DNA of 64,000 bases from Winogradskyella bathintestinalis (GTDB lineage Bacteria; Bacteroidota; Bacteroidia; Flavobacteriales; Flavobacteriaceae). The notes below the pieces were generated by a model, which made no database searches, was not told the origin of the DNA, and saw only the letters and a program-made list of their open reading frames with translations. Location: NCBI RefSeq assembly GCF_030407435.1, contig NZ_JASDDK010000002.1, positions 652,702 to 716,701 of the forward strand. Direction: 5' to 3'. Made by a program: the position numbers and the translations under genes. This document shows positions 37,106 to 47,993 of the stretch, in pieces (positions within the stretch are counted from its first letter, which is position 1; the number at the start of each line of letters is the position of its first letter).

Positions 37106-37411
37106 TTACACCTTAATCTCAACTTCAACTCCACTTGGCAATTCAAGTTTCATTAAAGCATCAATTGTTTTAGAAGATGAAGAATAAATATCTAATAAAC
37201 GCTTATAAGAGCTTAATTGAAATTGTTCTCTAGACTTCTTATTTACGTGAGGTGAACGTAATACAGTGAAAATTTTCTTGTGCGTTGGTAACGGAATTGG
37301 ACCTGTTACTACTGCACCTGTACTTTTAACTGTTTTTACAATCTTATCAGCAGACTTGTCTACTAAGTTGTGATCGTAAGATTTTAATTTTATTCTGATT
37401 TTTTGACTCAT
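37106..37411 (-). CDS. rpsJ: 30S ribosomal protein uS10
   Basis: Small-subunit head protein, also a partner of NusB in antitermination. 101 residues with [20 protein letters not shown] at the start and the loop [20 protein letters not shown]. It follows fusA after 11 bases; tuf, which lies between fusA and rpsJ in many bacteria, is absent here. Confidence 0.98.
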   Translation of the reverse strand: MSQKIRIKLKSYDHNLVDKSADKIVKTVKSTGAVVTGPIPLPTHKKIFTVLRSPHVNKKSREQFQLSSYKRLLDIYSSSSKTIDALMKLELPSGVEVEIKV

Positions 37412-37422
37412 TTTCTTAAGAT

Positions 37423-39549
37423 TTACGATTCAACGCCTTTAGCTGCTTTGATTACTTCTTCTGATACATTCTGAGGTGTTTGCTCATAGTGAGAAAATTC
37501 CATTGTTGATGTTGCTCTACCAGAAGATAAGGTTCTTAGAGTAGTTACATAACCAAACATTTCTGATAATGGCACAGTAGCTTTTACAGTTTTTGCACCA
37601 GCTCTATCTCCCATGCTACTCATTTGTCCTCTTCTTCTATTTAAATCACCAACTATGTCACCCATATTTTCTTCAGGTGTAATTACCTCAAGTTTCATAA
37701 TAGGCTCCATTATAACCGCTTTAGCTGCTTTTGCTGAATTCTTAAACCCAAGTTTAGCTGCTAATTCGAAAGATAATTGATCAGAATCGACATCGTGATA
37801 AGATCCATCTTTCAATGTTACTTTCATAGAATCTACTTCGAATCCTGCTAAAGGTCCATTGACCATTGCCATTTTAAATCCTTTTTCAATTGAAGGAATA
37901 AATTCTTTAGGAACGTTACCACCTTTAATTACAGATTCAAATTGTAATCCTACAACACCTTCATCTGCTGGCTCAATCGTAAATACGATATCAGCAAATT
38001 TACCACGACCACCAGATTGTTTCTTATAAACTTCTCTGTGATCTGCAGCTTGGGTAATAGCTTCTTTATATTCAACTTGTGGTTGACCTTGGTTAACCTC
38101 AACTTTAAATTCTCTTTTTAAACGGTCTACAATAATATCTAAGTGAAGCTCACCCATACCAGATATAATTGTCTGTCCTGAAGCTTCATCAGTTCTTGCT
38201 GTAAACGTAGGATCTTCTTCAGCTAATTTAGCTAAAGCCATACCTAACTTATCAACATCTGCTTTAGTCTTAGGCTCAACCGCAATACCAATTACTGGAT
38301 CAGGGAAGTCCATAGATTCTAAAACGATAGGATGCTTTTCATCAGACATAGTATCACCAGTCTTAATATCTTTAAATCCTACTGCTGCTCCAATATCTCC
38401 AGCTTCGATAAAATCGATAGCATTTTGTTTGTTAGAGTGCATTTGGTAGATACGAGAGATACGCTCTTTTTTACCAGAACGGTTGTTCAAGATATAAGAA
38501 CCTGCATCTAAACGACCAGAATAAGCTCTAAAGAATGCTAAGCGACCTACAAAAGGATCTGTTGCAATTTTAAATGCTAATGCTGAAAAAGGTTCTTTAA
38601 CACTAGGTTTTCTTCTTTCTTCTTTGTCTGTATCAGGATTTGTACCTATTACACTTTCTCTATCTAATGGAGATGGTAAATAACGACAAACAGCATCTAA
38701 TAAAAACTGAACTCCTTTATTCTTAAATGAAGAACCACATACCATTGGTATAATAGCCATATCCATTACAGCAGCTCTCAGTGCAGCATGCACTTCTTCT
38801 TCTGTGATAGAATCTTCATCTTCCATAAATTTTTCAAGAAGGTTTTCGTCATAACTAGCAACCTCCTCTATTAATAAAGCACGATACTTACGTACTTCAT
38901 CTTTCATATCTTCAGGGATATCAACAACATCAAAAGTAGATCCGTAGTTATCATCGTGCCATACAATAGCTCTGTTTTTAACTAAATCTACAATACCTTT
39001 GAAATTATCTTCATCACCAATGTTTAAAACAATTGGTACTGCGTTAGACTTCAACATGTCTTTTACTTGCTGACAAACACTTAAAAAGTCTGATCCTTGA
39101 CGGTCCATTTTATTAACGAAACCAATTCTAGGTACTTTATAATTATCTGCAAGCCTCCAGTTAGTTTCAGACTGTGGTTCAACACCATCAACTGCACTAA
39201 ATAAAAACACTAAACCGTCTAACACACGTAAAGAACGATTTACTTCAACCGTAAAATCAACGTGTCCAGGAGTATCAATAATGTTAAAATGGTAATCTTG
39301 AGCATCTGCTGTTGGCTCACCATTTTCTTTTGGGAAGGTCCAGTCACAAGTAGTTGCAGCAGAAGTAATTGTAATACCTCTTTCTGCTTCTTGCTCCATC
39401 CAGTCCATTGTAGAAGCACCATCATGCACTTCACCAATTTTATGTGAAACCCCTGTATAAAAAAGAATACGCTCTGTTGTTGTTGTTTTACCAGCATCAA
39501 TATGAGCCGCAATTCCTATGTTTCTTGTAAGTTTTAAATCTCTTGCCAT
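37423..39549 (-). CDS. fusA: Elongation factor G
   Basis: GTPase that drives translocation of tRNA and mRNA. 708 residues with the P-loop [10 protein letters not shown] (15-24), switch [10 protein letters not shown] (92-99), NKMD (146-149), the domain IV segment and the C-terminal domain V. It is the full-length EF-G of the str operon, 3 bases after rpsG. No second EF-G copy is in the window. Confidence 0.98.
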   Translation of the reverse strand: MARDLKLTRNIGIAAHIDAGKTTTTERILFYTGVSHKIGEVHDGASTMDWMEQEAERGITITSAATTCDWTFPKENGEPTADAQDYHFNIIDTPGHVDFTVEVNRSLRVLDGLVFLFSAVDGVEPQSETNWRLADNYKVPRIGFVNKMDRQGSDFLSVCQQVKDMLKSNAVPIVLNIGDEDNFKGIVDLVKNRAIVWHDDNYGSTFDVVDIPEDMKDEVRKYRALLIEEVASYDENLLEKFMEDEDSITEEEVHAALRAAVMDMAIIPMVCGSSFKNKGVQFLLDAVCRYLPSPLDRESVIGTNPDTDKEERRKPSVKEPFSALAFKIATDPFVGRLAFFRAYSGRLDAGSYILNNRSGKKERISRIYQMHSNKQNAIDFIEAGDIGAAVGFKDIKTGDTMSDEKHPIVLESMDFPDPVIGIAVEPKTKADVDKLGMALAKLAEEDPTFTARTDEASGQTIISGMGELHLDIIVDRLKREFKVEVNQGQPQVEYKEAITQAADHREVYKKQSGGRGKFADIVFTIEPADEGVVGLQFESVIKGGNVPKEFIPSIEKGFKMAMVNGPLAGFEVDSMKVTLKDGSYHDVDSDQLSFELAAKLGFKNSAKAAKAVIMEPIMKLEVITPEENMGDIVGDLNRRRGQMSSMGDRAGAKTVKATVPLSEMFGYVTTLRTLSSGRATSTMEFSHYEQTPQNVSEEVIKAAKGVES

Positions 39550-39552
39550 TTC

Positions 39553-40029
39553 TTAAAATCTAAAGTGTGAGAATGCTTTGTTTGCTTCGGCCATCTTATG
39601 AGTATCAGCTCTTTTCTTAACTGCTGCTCCTTCTTCTTTAGCTGCTGCTAAAACTTCTGCCGCTAAACGTTGCGCCATAGATTTTTCGTTTCTTTTACGA
39701 GAAAAGCTAATTAACCATTTCATCGCAGTTGAAACCTTACGATCTGGACGAATTTGCATTGGAATCTGGAATGTAGCACCACCAACACGACGACTACGTA
39801 CTTCTACGTGAGGCATTACGTTAGATAAAGCGTCTTTCCAAATCTCTAAAGCTGTTTTCTCGTCATCATTTTTTTTCTCTTCAACAATATCAATTGCATC
39901 ATAGAATACTTTAAAAGCTACAGACTTCTTACCGTCCCACATCATCATGTTAACAAAACGTGTTACTAACTGATCATTAAATCTTGGATCTGGTAAAAGC
40001 GGTCTCTTTTTTGCTGCTCTTTTTCTCAT
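39553..40029 (-). CDS. rpsG: 30S ribosomal protein uS7
   Basis: Starts assembly of the 30S head and lies at the E-site tRNA. 158 residues with the conserved [20 protein letters not shown] (about 77-96) and the terminal [15 protein letters not shown]. It follows rpsL after 22 bases. Confidence 0.98.
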   Translation of the reverse strand: MRKRAAKKRPLLPDPRFNDQLVTRFVNMMMWDGKKSVAFKVFYDAIDIVEEKKNDDEKTALEIWKDALSNVMPHVEVRSRRVGGATFQIPMQIRPDRKVSTAMKWLISFSRKRNEKSMAQRLAAEVLAAAKEEGAAVKKRADTHKMAEANKAFSHFRF

Positions 40030-40051
40030 GTCTTCTTCTTAAAGTTTTTAA

Positions 40052-40426
40052 TTACTTCTTAGGGCGTTTTGCACCATACTTAGATCTACGTTGTGTTCTT
40101 CCAGATACACCTGCTGTATCTAAAGCACCACGAACGATGTGATATCTAACTCCTGGTAAATCTTTTACCCTTCCACCTCTAACCAATACTATCGAGTGCT
40201 CTTGTAAATTGTGACCTTCTCCACCGATGTATGCATTTACTTCGTTTCCGTTTGTTAAACGAACCCTTGCTACCTTACGCATTGCTGAGTTAGGTTTTTT
40301 AGGTGTCGTTGTATAAACACGAGTACATACACCACGTCTTTGAGGACACGAATCTAAAGCAGCCGATTTACTCTTCTTGGTTATTTTGGCTCTTCCTTTT
40401 CGTACTAATTGTGAAATTGTTGGCAT
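40052..40426 (-). CDS. rpsL: 30S ribosomal protein uS12
   Basis: Decoding-centre protein. 124 residues; the loops that determine streptomycin response are of wild type: KKPNSA with Lys 43 and RVKDLPG with its Lys. The first gene of the block; a strong promoter lies 46 bases upstream of the ATG. Confidence 0.98.
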   Translation of the reverse strand: MPTISQLVRKGRAKITKKSKSAALDSCPQRRGVCTRVYTTTPKKPNSAMRKVARVRLTNGNEVNAYIGGEGHNLQEHSIVLVRGGRVKDLPGVRYHIVRGALDTAGVSGRTQRRSKYGAKRPKK

Positions 40427-40471
40427 ATATTTCTATATAAAATTTTATTAACCCTCATTTTTTGAGGTCTG

Positions 40472-40502
40472 CAAAGGTAGAAATATATATTTATAATTCA
40501 AA
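40472..40502 (-). promoter_or_regulatory. Promoter of the ribosomal-protein block
   Basis: On the minus strand TTTG (40499-40502 complement) is followed by a 19-base spacer and TACCTTTG (40472-40479 complement), a full match to the Bacteroidota -33/-7 pattern. The leader to the rpsL ATG contains a small hairpin (CCTCA/TGAGG around 40453-40467). Confidence 0.75.
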
Positions 40503-40604
40503 CTGTTGTTAATTAATTTTTTAAAGAAAAATAAACTTTCGGTTTATTCCTATATAGATTGGACTATTTTTACGTTACTATAAGCAAAAAACCTATTTGT
40601 TTTT

Positions 40605-42293
40605 ATGTCCATAATTATACGTCTTGTAATTTTAATCCTACTATTAATATATTCTATTCAAAGTAGGGCTCAAACTATTCGGTTAAAAATCACAGGAGAA
40701 AGTGATGTTGCAACACAATCTATTGATTCATTAAATTACCGTAACGACTTTAACAATTATAACAATCTACAACTAGAAATTAATAGAATAAAGCGTAAAC
40801 TTACCAACCGAGGCTATATTGACACTTCTATTAAAAAAATAGTAAAACAAAATGACTCCCTCTATGAAGCTCATTTGCTTTTAGGCCAAAGAGTAAAAAA
40901 TATAAGAATCTTTTTTGATAACAATTTTGATATAGCACTATTAGAACCTTTCGCATATAAACTTGCTAATGATTTTTTTGAAATACCAATTATTGATCTA
41001 GAGAATGATTTAAAATACTTCAACTCTAAAATAGCCGAACAAGGAGATCCATTTTCCACTTTACAACTTATTAATATAACAAAGTTAAATCCTGAAATAA
41101 TAACTGCTGATCTAAACATTGTGACCAATCAAAAAAGACGAATTGACAAAATCATTTTGAAGGGTTACGAAAATTTTCCTAAATCTTATGTAAAGCGTTT
41201 TCTAAAACTGAAGACTGGAAAGTTTTTTAATTTGAACGCCATAAGAAACAAAGTTGAATTACTAAATGACTTACGTTTCGCAAATAAAATTAAAGAACCA
41301 GAAGTTCTTTTTACAAAAGATTCTACGACACTATATATATACATCGAAAAAACGAAAAGTAATAACTTTGATGGGTATCTAGGTTTTGGTACTAACGAAA
41401 ATTCCAATAAAATTGAATTTGATGGGTATTTAGATTTAAGATTAGTTAACAACCTTAATTATGGTGAAACTTTAAACCTTTTTTATAAACGCGATGAAAT
41501 AGACCAACAAACAATTAATGTCGATACTGATTTACCGTACTTATTTAGCTCACCAATAGGCCTACAAGTCGGACTCGATTTATTTAGAAAAGATACTACG
41601 TTTCTTACCGCGAAACAGTATGCCAAAATAAATTATCAAATTAACGCGCGTCATAAAATAGCATTGGGTATCAATTCCATCAACTCCACTAATTTATTTG
41701 AAAATGATACAGCCATTTTAAATGACTACACGTCTAATTTTTATACACTACAATATAATTACATTAGGCCTCAATTTAACGACCCATTATTTCCTATTAA
41801 TTTTTGGCTTGACTTTTCAACAGGTTTGGGAAAAAGAAATAATGATAAAGGAACACAGCAACAGAATACATTTAGCATTAATACCTATAAAATTTTCAAC
41901 CTTAACAATAAAAATAGCTTTTACACCAAGCTAAATGGATCAATTTTAACGTCCAATAATTATTTAGACAATGAGTTATTTCGCTTTGGCGGTATCAACT
42001 CTATACGCGGATTTGAAGAAAACAGTTTGGTTGCTAATTTGTATGGAGTGATTAACACTGAGTATCGCTACCGCTTAAGTAACGGTATCTATATACATTC
42101 GGTTTTAGACGCTGGTTATTTTGAAAACAAACTGACCAATACCAAAGAAAAGTTGTTTGGATTTGGTTTAGGACTAGGTCTACTTACTAATGCTGGATTA
42201 TTCCGTTTAAATTACTCTGCAGGTAAAACGGAAAATCGGCAGTTTAAATTATCAGATTCTAAAGTCCATGTGAGTTTAACGGCTAATTTTTAA
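40605..42293 (+). CDS. Omp85-family outer-membrane protein with POTRA domains
   Basis: Predicted outer-membrane barrel of the BamA/TamA/two-partner-secretion class. 562 residues: signal peptide ending SRAQ (about 23), POTRA-like domains (about 90-250, the last with IDKIILKGYENFPKSYVKRF), then a 16-strand-like barrel (255-562). The barrel has the hallmark RGF motif in FGGINSIRGFEENS (Arg 468). It is smaller than BamA, with fewer POTRA domains. It is divergent from rpsL and not followed by a secreted partner gene, so two-partner secretion is not supported. It may move proteins or lipids across the outer membrane. Confidence 0.82.
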   Translation: MSIIIRLVILILLLIYSIQSRAQTIRLKITGESDVATQSIDSLNYRNDFNNYNNLQLEINRIKRKLTNRGYIDTSIKKIVKQNDSLYEAHLLLGQRVKNIRIFFDNNFDIALLEPFAYKLANDFFEIPIIDLENDLKYFNSKIAEQGDPFSTLQLINITKLNPEIITADLNIVTNQKRRIDKIILKGYENFPKSYVKRFLKLKTGKFFNLNAIRNKVELLNDLRFANKIKEPEVLFTKDSTTLYIYIEKTKSNNFDGYLGFGTNENSNKIEFDGYLDLRLVNNLNYGETLNLFYKRDEIDQQTINVDTDLPYLFSSPIGLQVGLDLFRKDTTFLTAKQYAKINYQINARHKIALGINSINSTNLFENDTAILNDYTSNFYTLQYNYIRPQFNDPLFPINFWLDFSTGLGKRNNDKGTQQQNTFSINTYKIFNLNNKNSFYTKLNGSILTSNNYLDNELFRFGGINSIRGFEENSLVANLYGVINTEYRYRLSNGIYIHSVLDAGYFENKLTNTKEKLFGFGLGLGLLTNAGLFRLNYSAGKTENRQFKLSDSKVHVSLTANF

Positions 42294-42627
42294 TTGAAGA
42301 TTAATCATTATTATATAAAATTTCCTTTTGCAGAAATTAAATTCGAGGTGCATTTAATCGTATTTACTTCTCAATTCCTAAGCTGTATAATCATACGTTA
42401 TTAGTACATAAAAGAGTATTAAATCTAAGTCAATTAATACAGAAGCACCTTTTAATCTTTGGAATACACAAGTGTTAAATCCAATTTTTTATAGTTCAGT
42501 TTCCAATTCAAAGCCCACGATTACAATAAGTTATAATTCATAAAATTCACACTTTTACTGAATATTTATAGGTTTTTTAACAATTTTTTAGCATTTTTGA
42601 GAACACAAATAACTAACAAACAAGAAT
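42294..42627. other. AT-rich spacer before the first SusC gene
   Basis: 334 bases with no open frame of interest on either strand, no strong hairpin and no full TAnnTTTG box. A T-rich element (GCATTTTTGAG) about 30-40 bases before the SusC start resembles one before the second SusC gene (TGATTTTTGGC) and may mark variant promoters. Confidence 0.5.
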
Positions 42628-45600
42628 ATGGCAACAAGATTCAAAAGTATTTTAACACTTGTATTAGTGTTCATAGTGCAATTAACTTTTGCACAGGAAA
42701 AAACAATTTCAGGTATGGTCACGGACGTATCTGGACTTCCTCTTCCCGGAGTTAGTATTATTATTAAGGGAACATCTACAGGGGTGCAAACTGATTTTGA
42801 TGGAAAATACACTTTAAAAGCTACAAAAGGAGACGTCATAGTAATAAGTTACATCGGTTTGAAAACTCAAGAAATTACCGTAGGTAATTCGAGCACCATA
42901 AATATTTCTTTAGAGGAAGACACATCAACATTAGATGAAGTCGTGGTGGTCGCATTTGGTACCACAAGCTTAGAAGCTTTTACAGGCTCGGCCAGTGTAA
43001 TTGGCGAAGAAGATTTATCTCTAAGAACAGTAACATCCCCCATTGCCGCTATAGAAGGTAGAGCCACTGGTGTACAGTTCACATCGCCATCTGGTCAACC
43101 AGGATCCTCACCAAATATTATAATACGTGGCGTTGGCACACTCAATGGATCTTCTGATCCTTTATATATCGTTGACGGTATTCAATTTGAAGGAGCATTA
43201 AGCACAATTAACCAAGAAGACATTGCTTCGTTTACAATTCTTAAAGATGCAGCTTCAACTTCATTATACGGTTCTAGAGCCGCTAACGGTGTGGTTTTAA
43301 TTACAACCAAAAGTGGAACTAGAGGAAGAATAAAAACAAATATCTCAATTCAAACGGGCTATGTTTCTAATGCAATTTCAGAATATGACTACATAGGACC
43401 TGGACAATATTATGAAACTATGTGGGAGGCGTTAAAAAATTCTAGTGCTGGTGGTGGAGATCCCGTCTTCGCTTCTGCTAATATTTACAATCAACTAGGC
43501 TATAATCCCTTCACTGTGCCGAATGATGAAATCGTCGGTGTAGATGGCAATCTTAATCCTAATGCTAGAGTAAAATATCAATCCTTAGATTGGTATGACG
43601 TTTTACGTCGAACAGGCATTAGAACAAATTACAACGTAAATGTTGCCGGTGGTGGTGAAAATCATAAAATATTTTTTTCTGCATCGTATTTGGATGAAGA
43701 AGGTTATGTTATCACATCCAACTACGATCGCTTAACGACACGCTTAAATGCCGATTTTGATGTTAGCGAATGGTTAACCATGGGAGGGAGCGCTAATATT
43801 ACCATTTCGGAATCAAACGGTCCTGATTCTGGAGGAACTGGCAGTATTGTAAACCCGTTTAGTTTTGCTAAGAATATAGGATCCATTTACCCAGTCTATG
43901 TAAATGACACAAATGGAAATTTAGTTAGAGACGAAGCTGGAAGACTTATATTTGATAATGGATCTGGATATCCTGAATACAATATTGGCAGTAGACCTAC
44001 CAATCAAGATCGACATGCACTTCAAGAACTTTTATTAAATGATGAACGAAATAGAAATAACACTTACGGTTTTAGGTATTATGCCGACGCCAAAATATTC
44101 GAGGGTTTAAACTTTAGAGTTAATTATGGACGAGATATCAATGAAGGAATTAATAAAAGTTACGAAAACAATATCATTGGTGACGCTCAGCCTACGGGAA
44201 GATATGGCGAAACCAGGTTTAGAAGAGAAGTGGAAAATTTTAATCAAATTTTAACTTATACTAAAACTTTTGGAGATTCGCATAACGTAGATATTACGGC
44301 TGGTCATGAAAGTTTTGACAGACAATATTCAAGTAACAACGGAACAGCAATTACACAGGTCGTAGAAGGAATTTCTGAATTCGATAATTTTTCTGAACCT
44401 GTCACATTAGGCGGTTCCACAACTAATAAAACGCTCGAAGGCTACTTCTTAAGAGCAAATTATAACTTTGACAACAAATACTACATAAGTGCATCTGTAA
44501 GAAGAGATGCCTCATCAGTGTTTGATGAGCAATCGCGATGGGGTACATTTTATTCCGTTGGTGCCTCTTGGCGTATAGACCAAGAACGCTTTATGGAAAA
44601 TGTTGGTTTTATCGACCAATTAAAACTAAGAGGTTCTTATGGTGAAGTAGGAAATGACAATTTGCTAGACTTTTTCTTGTCACAACCAAGGTATGGGCTT
44701 ACCTCTAATGCTGCGGACCCAGCAATTGTATGGCAAGAAATAGGTAATGCAGATTTACAATGGGAAACTGTAGAGAGTTTTGATGTTGCTTTAGAATTTA
44801 CATTATTCAATAATTTTTTAGATGGTTCTATAGAATATTACAAGAAGAACTCAACCGACCTTCTTTATGATTTACCAATACCTTTAAGTAATGGTTTAAA
44901 TGAGTTTCCTACCAATGTCGGAGACATGTTTAATTCTGGTTTTGAAATTGGGCTTACAGCACATCTCGTAAACTCTCAAAATTTTCAATGGGATTTAACA
45001 TTGCAAGGTTCAACATTCAAAAATGAAATTACAGCACTGCCAGATCCTTTTATAAATGGTTCTAAGCGTTGGGAAGTTGGCCGGTCTCGATTTGATTTCT
45101 ATTTACTCCAAACTGCCGGTGTAGACCCTGCTAATGGAGACCAGTTATTTCTACTCTATGAATTGGACGATGATGGCAACAGTATACCGGTATTAGATGA
45201 TTCGGGTAATCAAGAAACTACCAACGATTGGGAAGAAACCGAAAGAGCCTATACCGGTGATAGCTCAATTCCTGATTTTTTAGGTTCAATATCAAACAGT
45301 TTAAGTTACAAAGGTTTTTCACTAGATTTCTTAATTACTTATGGCATTGGCGGTAAAATCTTAGATAATGGATATTCTGCCATGATGCATAGTGGATCTT
45401 ATGGACGCTCTTTACATCCAGATATTTTAAATGCGTGGAAAGAACCAGGCGATATTACAAATGTACCTCGTTTAGAAAATGGAAGTGAAGTTTTAGTAAG
45501 AACTCAATCATCTCGATTCTTAACAGATGCCTCATTTTGGGCTTTAAAGAATGTGAATCTTGGTTATACTTTTGACAATAACATTACTGATGCTCTAAAA

Positions 45601-45756
45601 ATGGATAACCTGAGAATTTACGTGTCAGGAGAAAATTTATATCTAAAAAGCGAAAGAACAGGTTTGGATCCTCAATACAATTTAGCAGGAACAGGCTCTG
45701 GTGATGATTACAGTCCAGCTAAAATTTTCTCTGTTGGATTAAATGTTTCATTTTAA
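42628..45756 (+). CDS. SusC/RagA-family TonB-dependent transporter (locus 1)
   Basis: Outer-membrane importer for oligosaccharides or peptides, powered by TonB. 1042 residues: signal peptide ending TFAQ (23), a carboxypeptidase-regulatory-like N-terminal extension (about 26-105, with SGLPLPGVSIIIKGTSTGVQ), a TonB-box-like LDEVVVVAFG, a plug domain (about 120-230, with IIIRGVGTLNGSSDPLYIVDG) and a 22-strand barrel ending in Phe (VGLNVSF). The matching SusD gene follows after 26 bases. Codon use is mixed, in contrast to the second locus. No sigma/anti-sigma pair or degradative enzyme is adjacent, so the substrate is unknown. Confidence 0.95.
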   Translation: MATRFKSILTLVLVFIVQLTFAQEKTISGMVTDVSGLPLPGVSIIIKGTSTGVQTDFDGKYTLKATKGDVIVISYIGLKTQEITVGNSSTINISLEEDTSTLDEVVVVAFGTTSLEAFTGSASVIGEEDLSLRTVTSPIAAIEGRATGVQFTSPSGQPGSSPNIIIRGVGTLNGSSDPLYIVDGIQFEGALSTINQEDIASFTILKDAASTSLYGSRAANGVVLITTKSGTRGRIKTNISIQTGYVSNAISEYDYIGPGQYYETMWEALKNSSAGGGDPVFASANIYNQLGYNPFTVPNDEIVGVDGNLNPNARVKYQSLDWYDVLRRTGIRTNYNVNVAGGGENHKIFFSASYLDEEGYVITSNYDRLTTRLNADFDVSEWLTMGGSANITISESNGPDSGGTGSIVNPFSFAKNIGSIYPVYVNDTNGNLVRDEAGRLIFDNGSGYPEYNIGSRPTNQDRHALQELLLNDERNRNNTYGFRYYADAKIFEGLNFRVNYGRDINEGINKSYENNIIGDAQPTGRYGETRFRREVENFNQILTYTKTFGDSHNVDITAGHESFDRQYSSNNGTAITQVVEGISEFDNFSEPVTLGGSTTNKTLEGYFLRANYNFDNKYYISASVRRDASSVFDEQSRWGTFYSVGASWRIDQERFMENVGFIDQLKLRGSYGEVGNDNLLDFFLSQPRYGLTSNAADPAIVWQEIGNADLQWETVESFDVALEFTLFNNFLDGSIEYYKKNSTDLLYDLPIPLSNGLNEFPTNVGDMFNSGFEIGLTAHLVNSQNFQWDLTLQGSTFKNEITALPDPFINGSKRWEVGRSRFDFYLLQTAGVDPANGDQLFLLYELDDDGNSIPVLDDSGNQETTNDWEETERAYTGDSSIPDFLGSISNSLSYKGFSLDFLITYGIGGKILDNGYSAMMHSGSYGRSLHPDILNAWKEPGDITNVPRLENGSEVLVRTQSSRFLTDASFWALKNVNLGYTFDNNITDALKMDNLRIYVSGENLYLKSERTGLDPQYNLAGTGSGDDYSPAKIFSVGLNVSF

Positions 45757-45782
45757 TTAAAAATTTTTAAAACTATATTCTC

Positions 45783-47426
45783 ATGTTACGAAAAATAAAA
45801 ATAACGTTATTAGTAGGTCTAGTATTTACAATAGCATCGTGCGACGAAGATTTTCTAGAAACTAAGCCAACAGATGCTATTTCTTCAGCTGACGCCTTAG
45901 CTACAGCGGAAAACATGGCTTTAATACTTAATGGTTTACATCGATTGCAGTATGCTCAGCCACAGACATTGATTTCTGGAGGTGACAGTAGTCGATCAGG
46001 AAACCATTACTGGACACCCTTGGGAGATAATATACCTGGAGGAATAATTCATTCCGCACCAGCTAACAATTTAGGGTGGCAAGATGAAGCAAGATGGACC
46101 TCGCATAATCAAGAAACATCGCTTACTACTGAACAATTATGGTATCAACGGTATCATGTGATTGCAAGCACCAATGCAATCATTAATAGAGCTACAAGCG
46201 GTAGTATCCCCGAAGATGATAGATTACGAGAAATATTAGGTCAGGCGTATGCCTACCGAGCATTTGCCTACCATTCCTTGGTGACGCATTACGCCAAAGG
46301 GTATTTAATTGGCAATCCGACTACAGATCCTGGAGTACCTTTGTTATTTGCATCAATAGCACCTTTTGAAAGTGAAGGAAGATCCACAGTTCAAGAAATT
46401 TATGATCAATGTCAGATGGATATTAATACAGCTATAACCTATTTTGAAGAAGCAACACCCAGACCAACAGGAGATCCAAAATTTAAATCGCAACTAAATA
46501 TTGATGTTGCATATGGACTTAAGGCTCGGATAGCTCTTAACAAAGGTGATTGGGCAATAGCTGCCGCAGCCGCAGTAAAAGCACGTCAAAATTATCCGAT
46601 AATGAATGAAGACGATTATAAATCCGGATTTTATACAAATAGTTTACCAGAAGTGATTTGGGGAAGCAATGTTATAGGCACAGAAACCACATTTTTTCGT
46701 TCTTATTTCTATCTAGCAAGTAATACTTTTAATGGTAGCCAGGTTAGAAACAACCCTAAACTTATAGATAAAAGATTATATAATCAAGTTCCTGATACAG
46801 ATTATAGAAAAGATTTATTTTTAGCCGATGCACCTAACACCAATACATCAGCATCTAACGGAGAAGGAGGTTTTGAGAATGATCCTAATTACACAGATGA
46901 AGAAGTGTTTAACGCTAGAAGGGATGAAATTCGTTCGCAATATGGATTAACCTCGAGTTTCAACTTACATCCCTACATGCATGTTAAACTAAGGAATGCA
47001 AACCCTGGCACTACAGATCCAGATGATATTATTTACATGCGCTCTTCGGAAATGTATTTAATAGAGGCCGAAGCTAAAGCTATGTTAAATGATATCTCAG
47101 GAGCTCAAGCTGCTTTAGAACCTTTAGGTACCGAAAGAGACAGTGCGTATGATGCCACTATTTATAATTCTCAAGCTAGCTTAATGGAACATATTAAATT
47201 TCAACGTGGTATAGAATTATGGGGTGAAGGATTCTTATATTCTGATAAAATTCGTTGGGACGAAGGTGTTGATCATGCGGCTAACGGAGGCTCTGGCGCC
47301 TCGGCTACATTATATCAAGATGGATTTACACAAGCAAAACCGTCTACCAATAATGATTGGCTTTTTAAAATTCCTCAAGCAGAAATAGATGCAAACCCAA
47401 ATTTAACGTCATCAGATCAAAACTAA
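45783..47426 (+). CDS. SusD/RagB-family substrate-binding lipoprotein (locus 1)
   Basis: Surface lipoprotein that closes over its SusC partner and captures substrate. 547 residues with a lipobox IASC (Cys 20) followed by Asp-Glu-Asp, the acidic signal for export to the cell surface in Bacteroidota. The helical TPR-like SusD core and the RagB domain follow, with the typical C-terminal segment MRSSEMYLIEAEAKAMLN (about 420-437). It is directly downstream of its SusC. Confidence 0.93.
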   Translation: MLRKIKITLLVGLVFTIASCDEDFLETKPTDAISSADALATAENMALILNGLHRLQYAQPQTLISGGDSSRSGNHYWTPLGDNIPGGIIHSAPANNLGWQDEARWTSHNQETSLTTEQLWYQRYHVIASTNAIINRATSGSIPEDDRLREILGQAYAYRAFAYHSLVTHYAKGYLIGNPTTDPGVPLLFASIAPFESEGRSTVQEIYDQCQMDINTAITYFEEATPRPTGDPKFKSQLNIDVAYGLKARIALNKGDWAIAAAAAVKARQNYPIMNEDDYKSGFYTNSLPEVIWGSNVIGTETTFFRSYFYLASNTFNGSQVRNNPKLIDKRLYNQVPDTDYRKDLFLADAPNTNTSASNGEGGFENDPNYTDEEVFNARRDEIRSQYGLTSSFNLHPYMHVKLRNANPGTTDPDDIIYMRSSEMYLIEAEAKAMLNDISGAQAALEPLGTERDSAYDATIYNSQASLMEHIKFQRGIELWGEGFLYSDKIRWDEGVDHAANGGSGASATLYQDGFTQAKPSTNNDWLFKIPQAEIDANPNLTSSDQN

Positions 47427-47993
47427 ACCAACCATATTTATAGTTTTTCTATAAATTTTTGAAACAACCTCCAGTTAAAATATTATAACTGGAGGTTTTT
47501 CTTTTTGAAATACACTATACAATCAAATAATTTTTTAAAACTTAATCCATAATATTCAATGACGAAGTAGAAAACAACTCACAAACACCATCTAAAAGAT
47601 TATCGTGAGTTGATATAGTCATCTCGAATATTTCTTCTTGATTTTTTTTGAAGTTTTACACTTAGTCTATCTCTCTCACCTAAATTATTCTCACAAAAAC
47701 CACTTAACAGATTAACAGAAACCTTAAAAATGATCCAATTTTGTAATTAAAGTAATTTTAACTAAATTTTAAATTGTCAAAAAAGTAAGAAGTTTTCTCT
47801 CACCACCCTTTAAAAACACTCTAAAAATTGAATATCAACCGGTTATCTCAAAAAAATAATAAAATGACTTAAAATAAACAAATCATGAATTTTAAAATAA
47901 ATTGATATTCTTTTAAAATTTTAAGACATTATTATTGTTTTATTAACTTTTTATTGTGATTTTTGGCAATGACTAATTCAAAACAATTCAAAT
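47427..47993. other. Spacer between the two SusCD loci
   Basis: 567 bases. It starts with the terminator at 47466-47505. The rest is AT-rich with no credible gene; a short minus-strand open frame (about 38 codons, no start) is probably chance. The last 100 bases should contain the promoter of the second SusC gene, but no full TAnnTTTG is seen. Confidence 0.5.
47466..47505 (+). terminator. Terminator after the first SusCD locus
   Basis: AACCTCCAGTTA (47466-47477) pairs perfectly with TAACTGGAGGTT (47486-47497) around an 8-base loop, followed by a T-rich run. It is a strong intrinsic terminator 40 bases beyond the SusD stop. Confidence 0.85.

Noticed and set aside
39240-39512. Long frame inside fusA on the same strand
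   Set aside because: Overlaps the GTPase domain in another frame and has low-complexity translation.
40605-42293. Two-partner secretion exporter
   Set aside because: No large secreted partner gene is adjacent, and the POTRA and barrel build also fits other Omp85 groups.
47560-47740. Possible minus-strand gene between the two SusCD loci
   Set aside because: Only about 38 codons without a start, interrupted upstream by a stop, and no recognisable motif; chance in AT-rich DNA.
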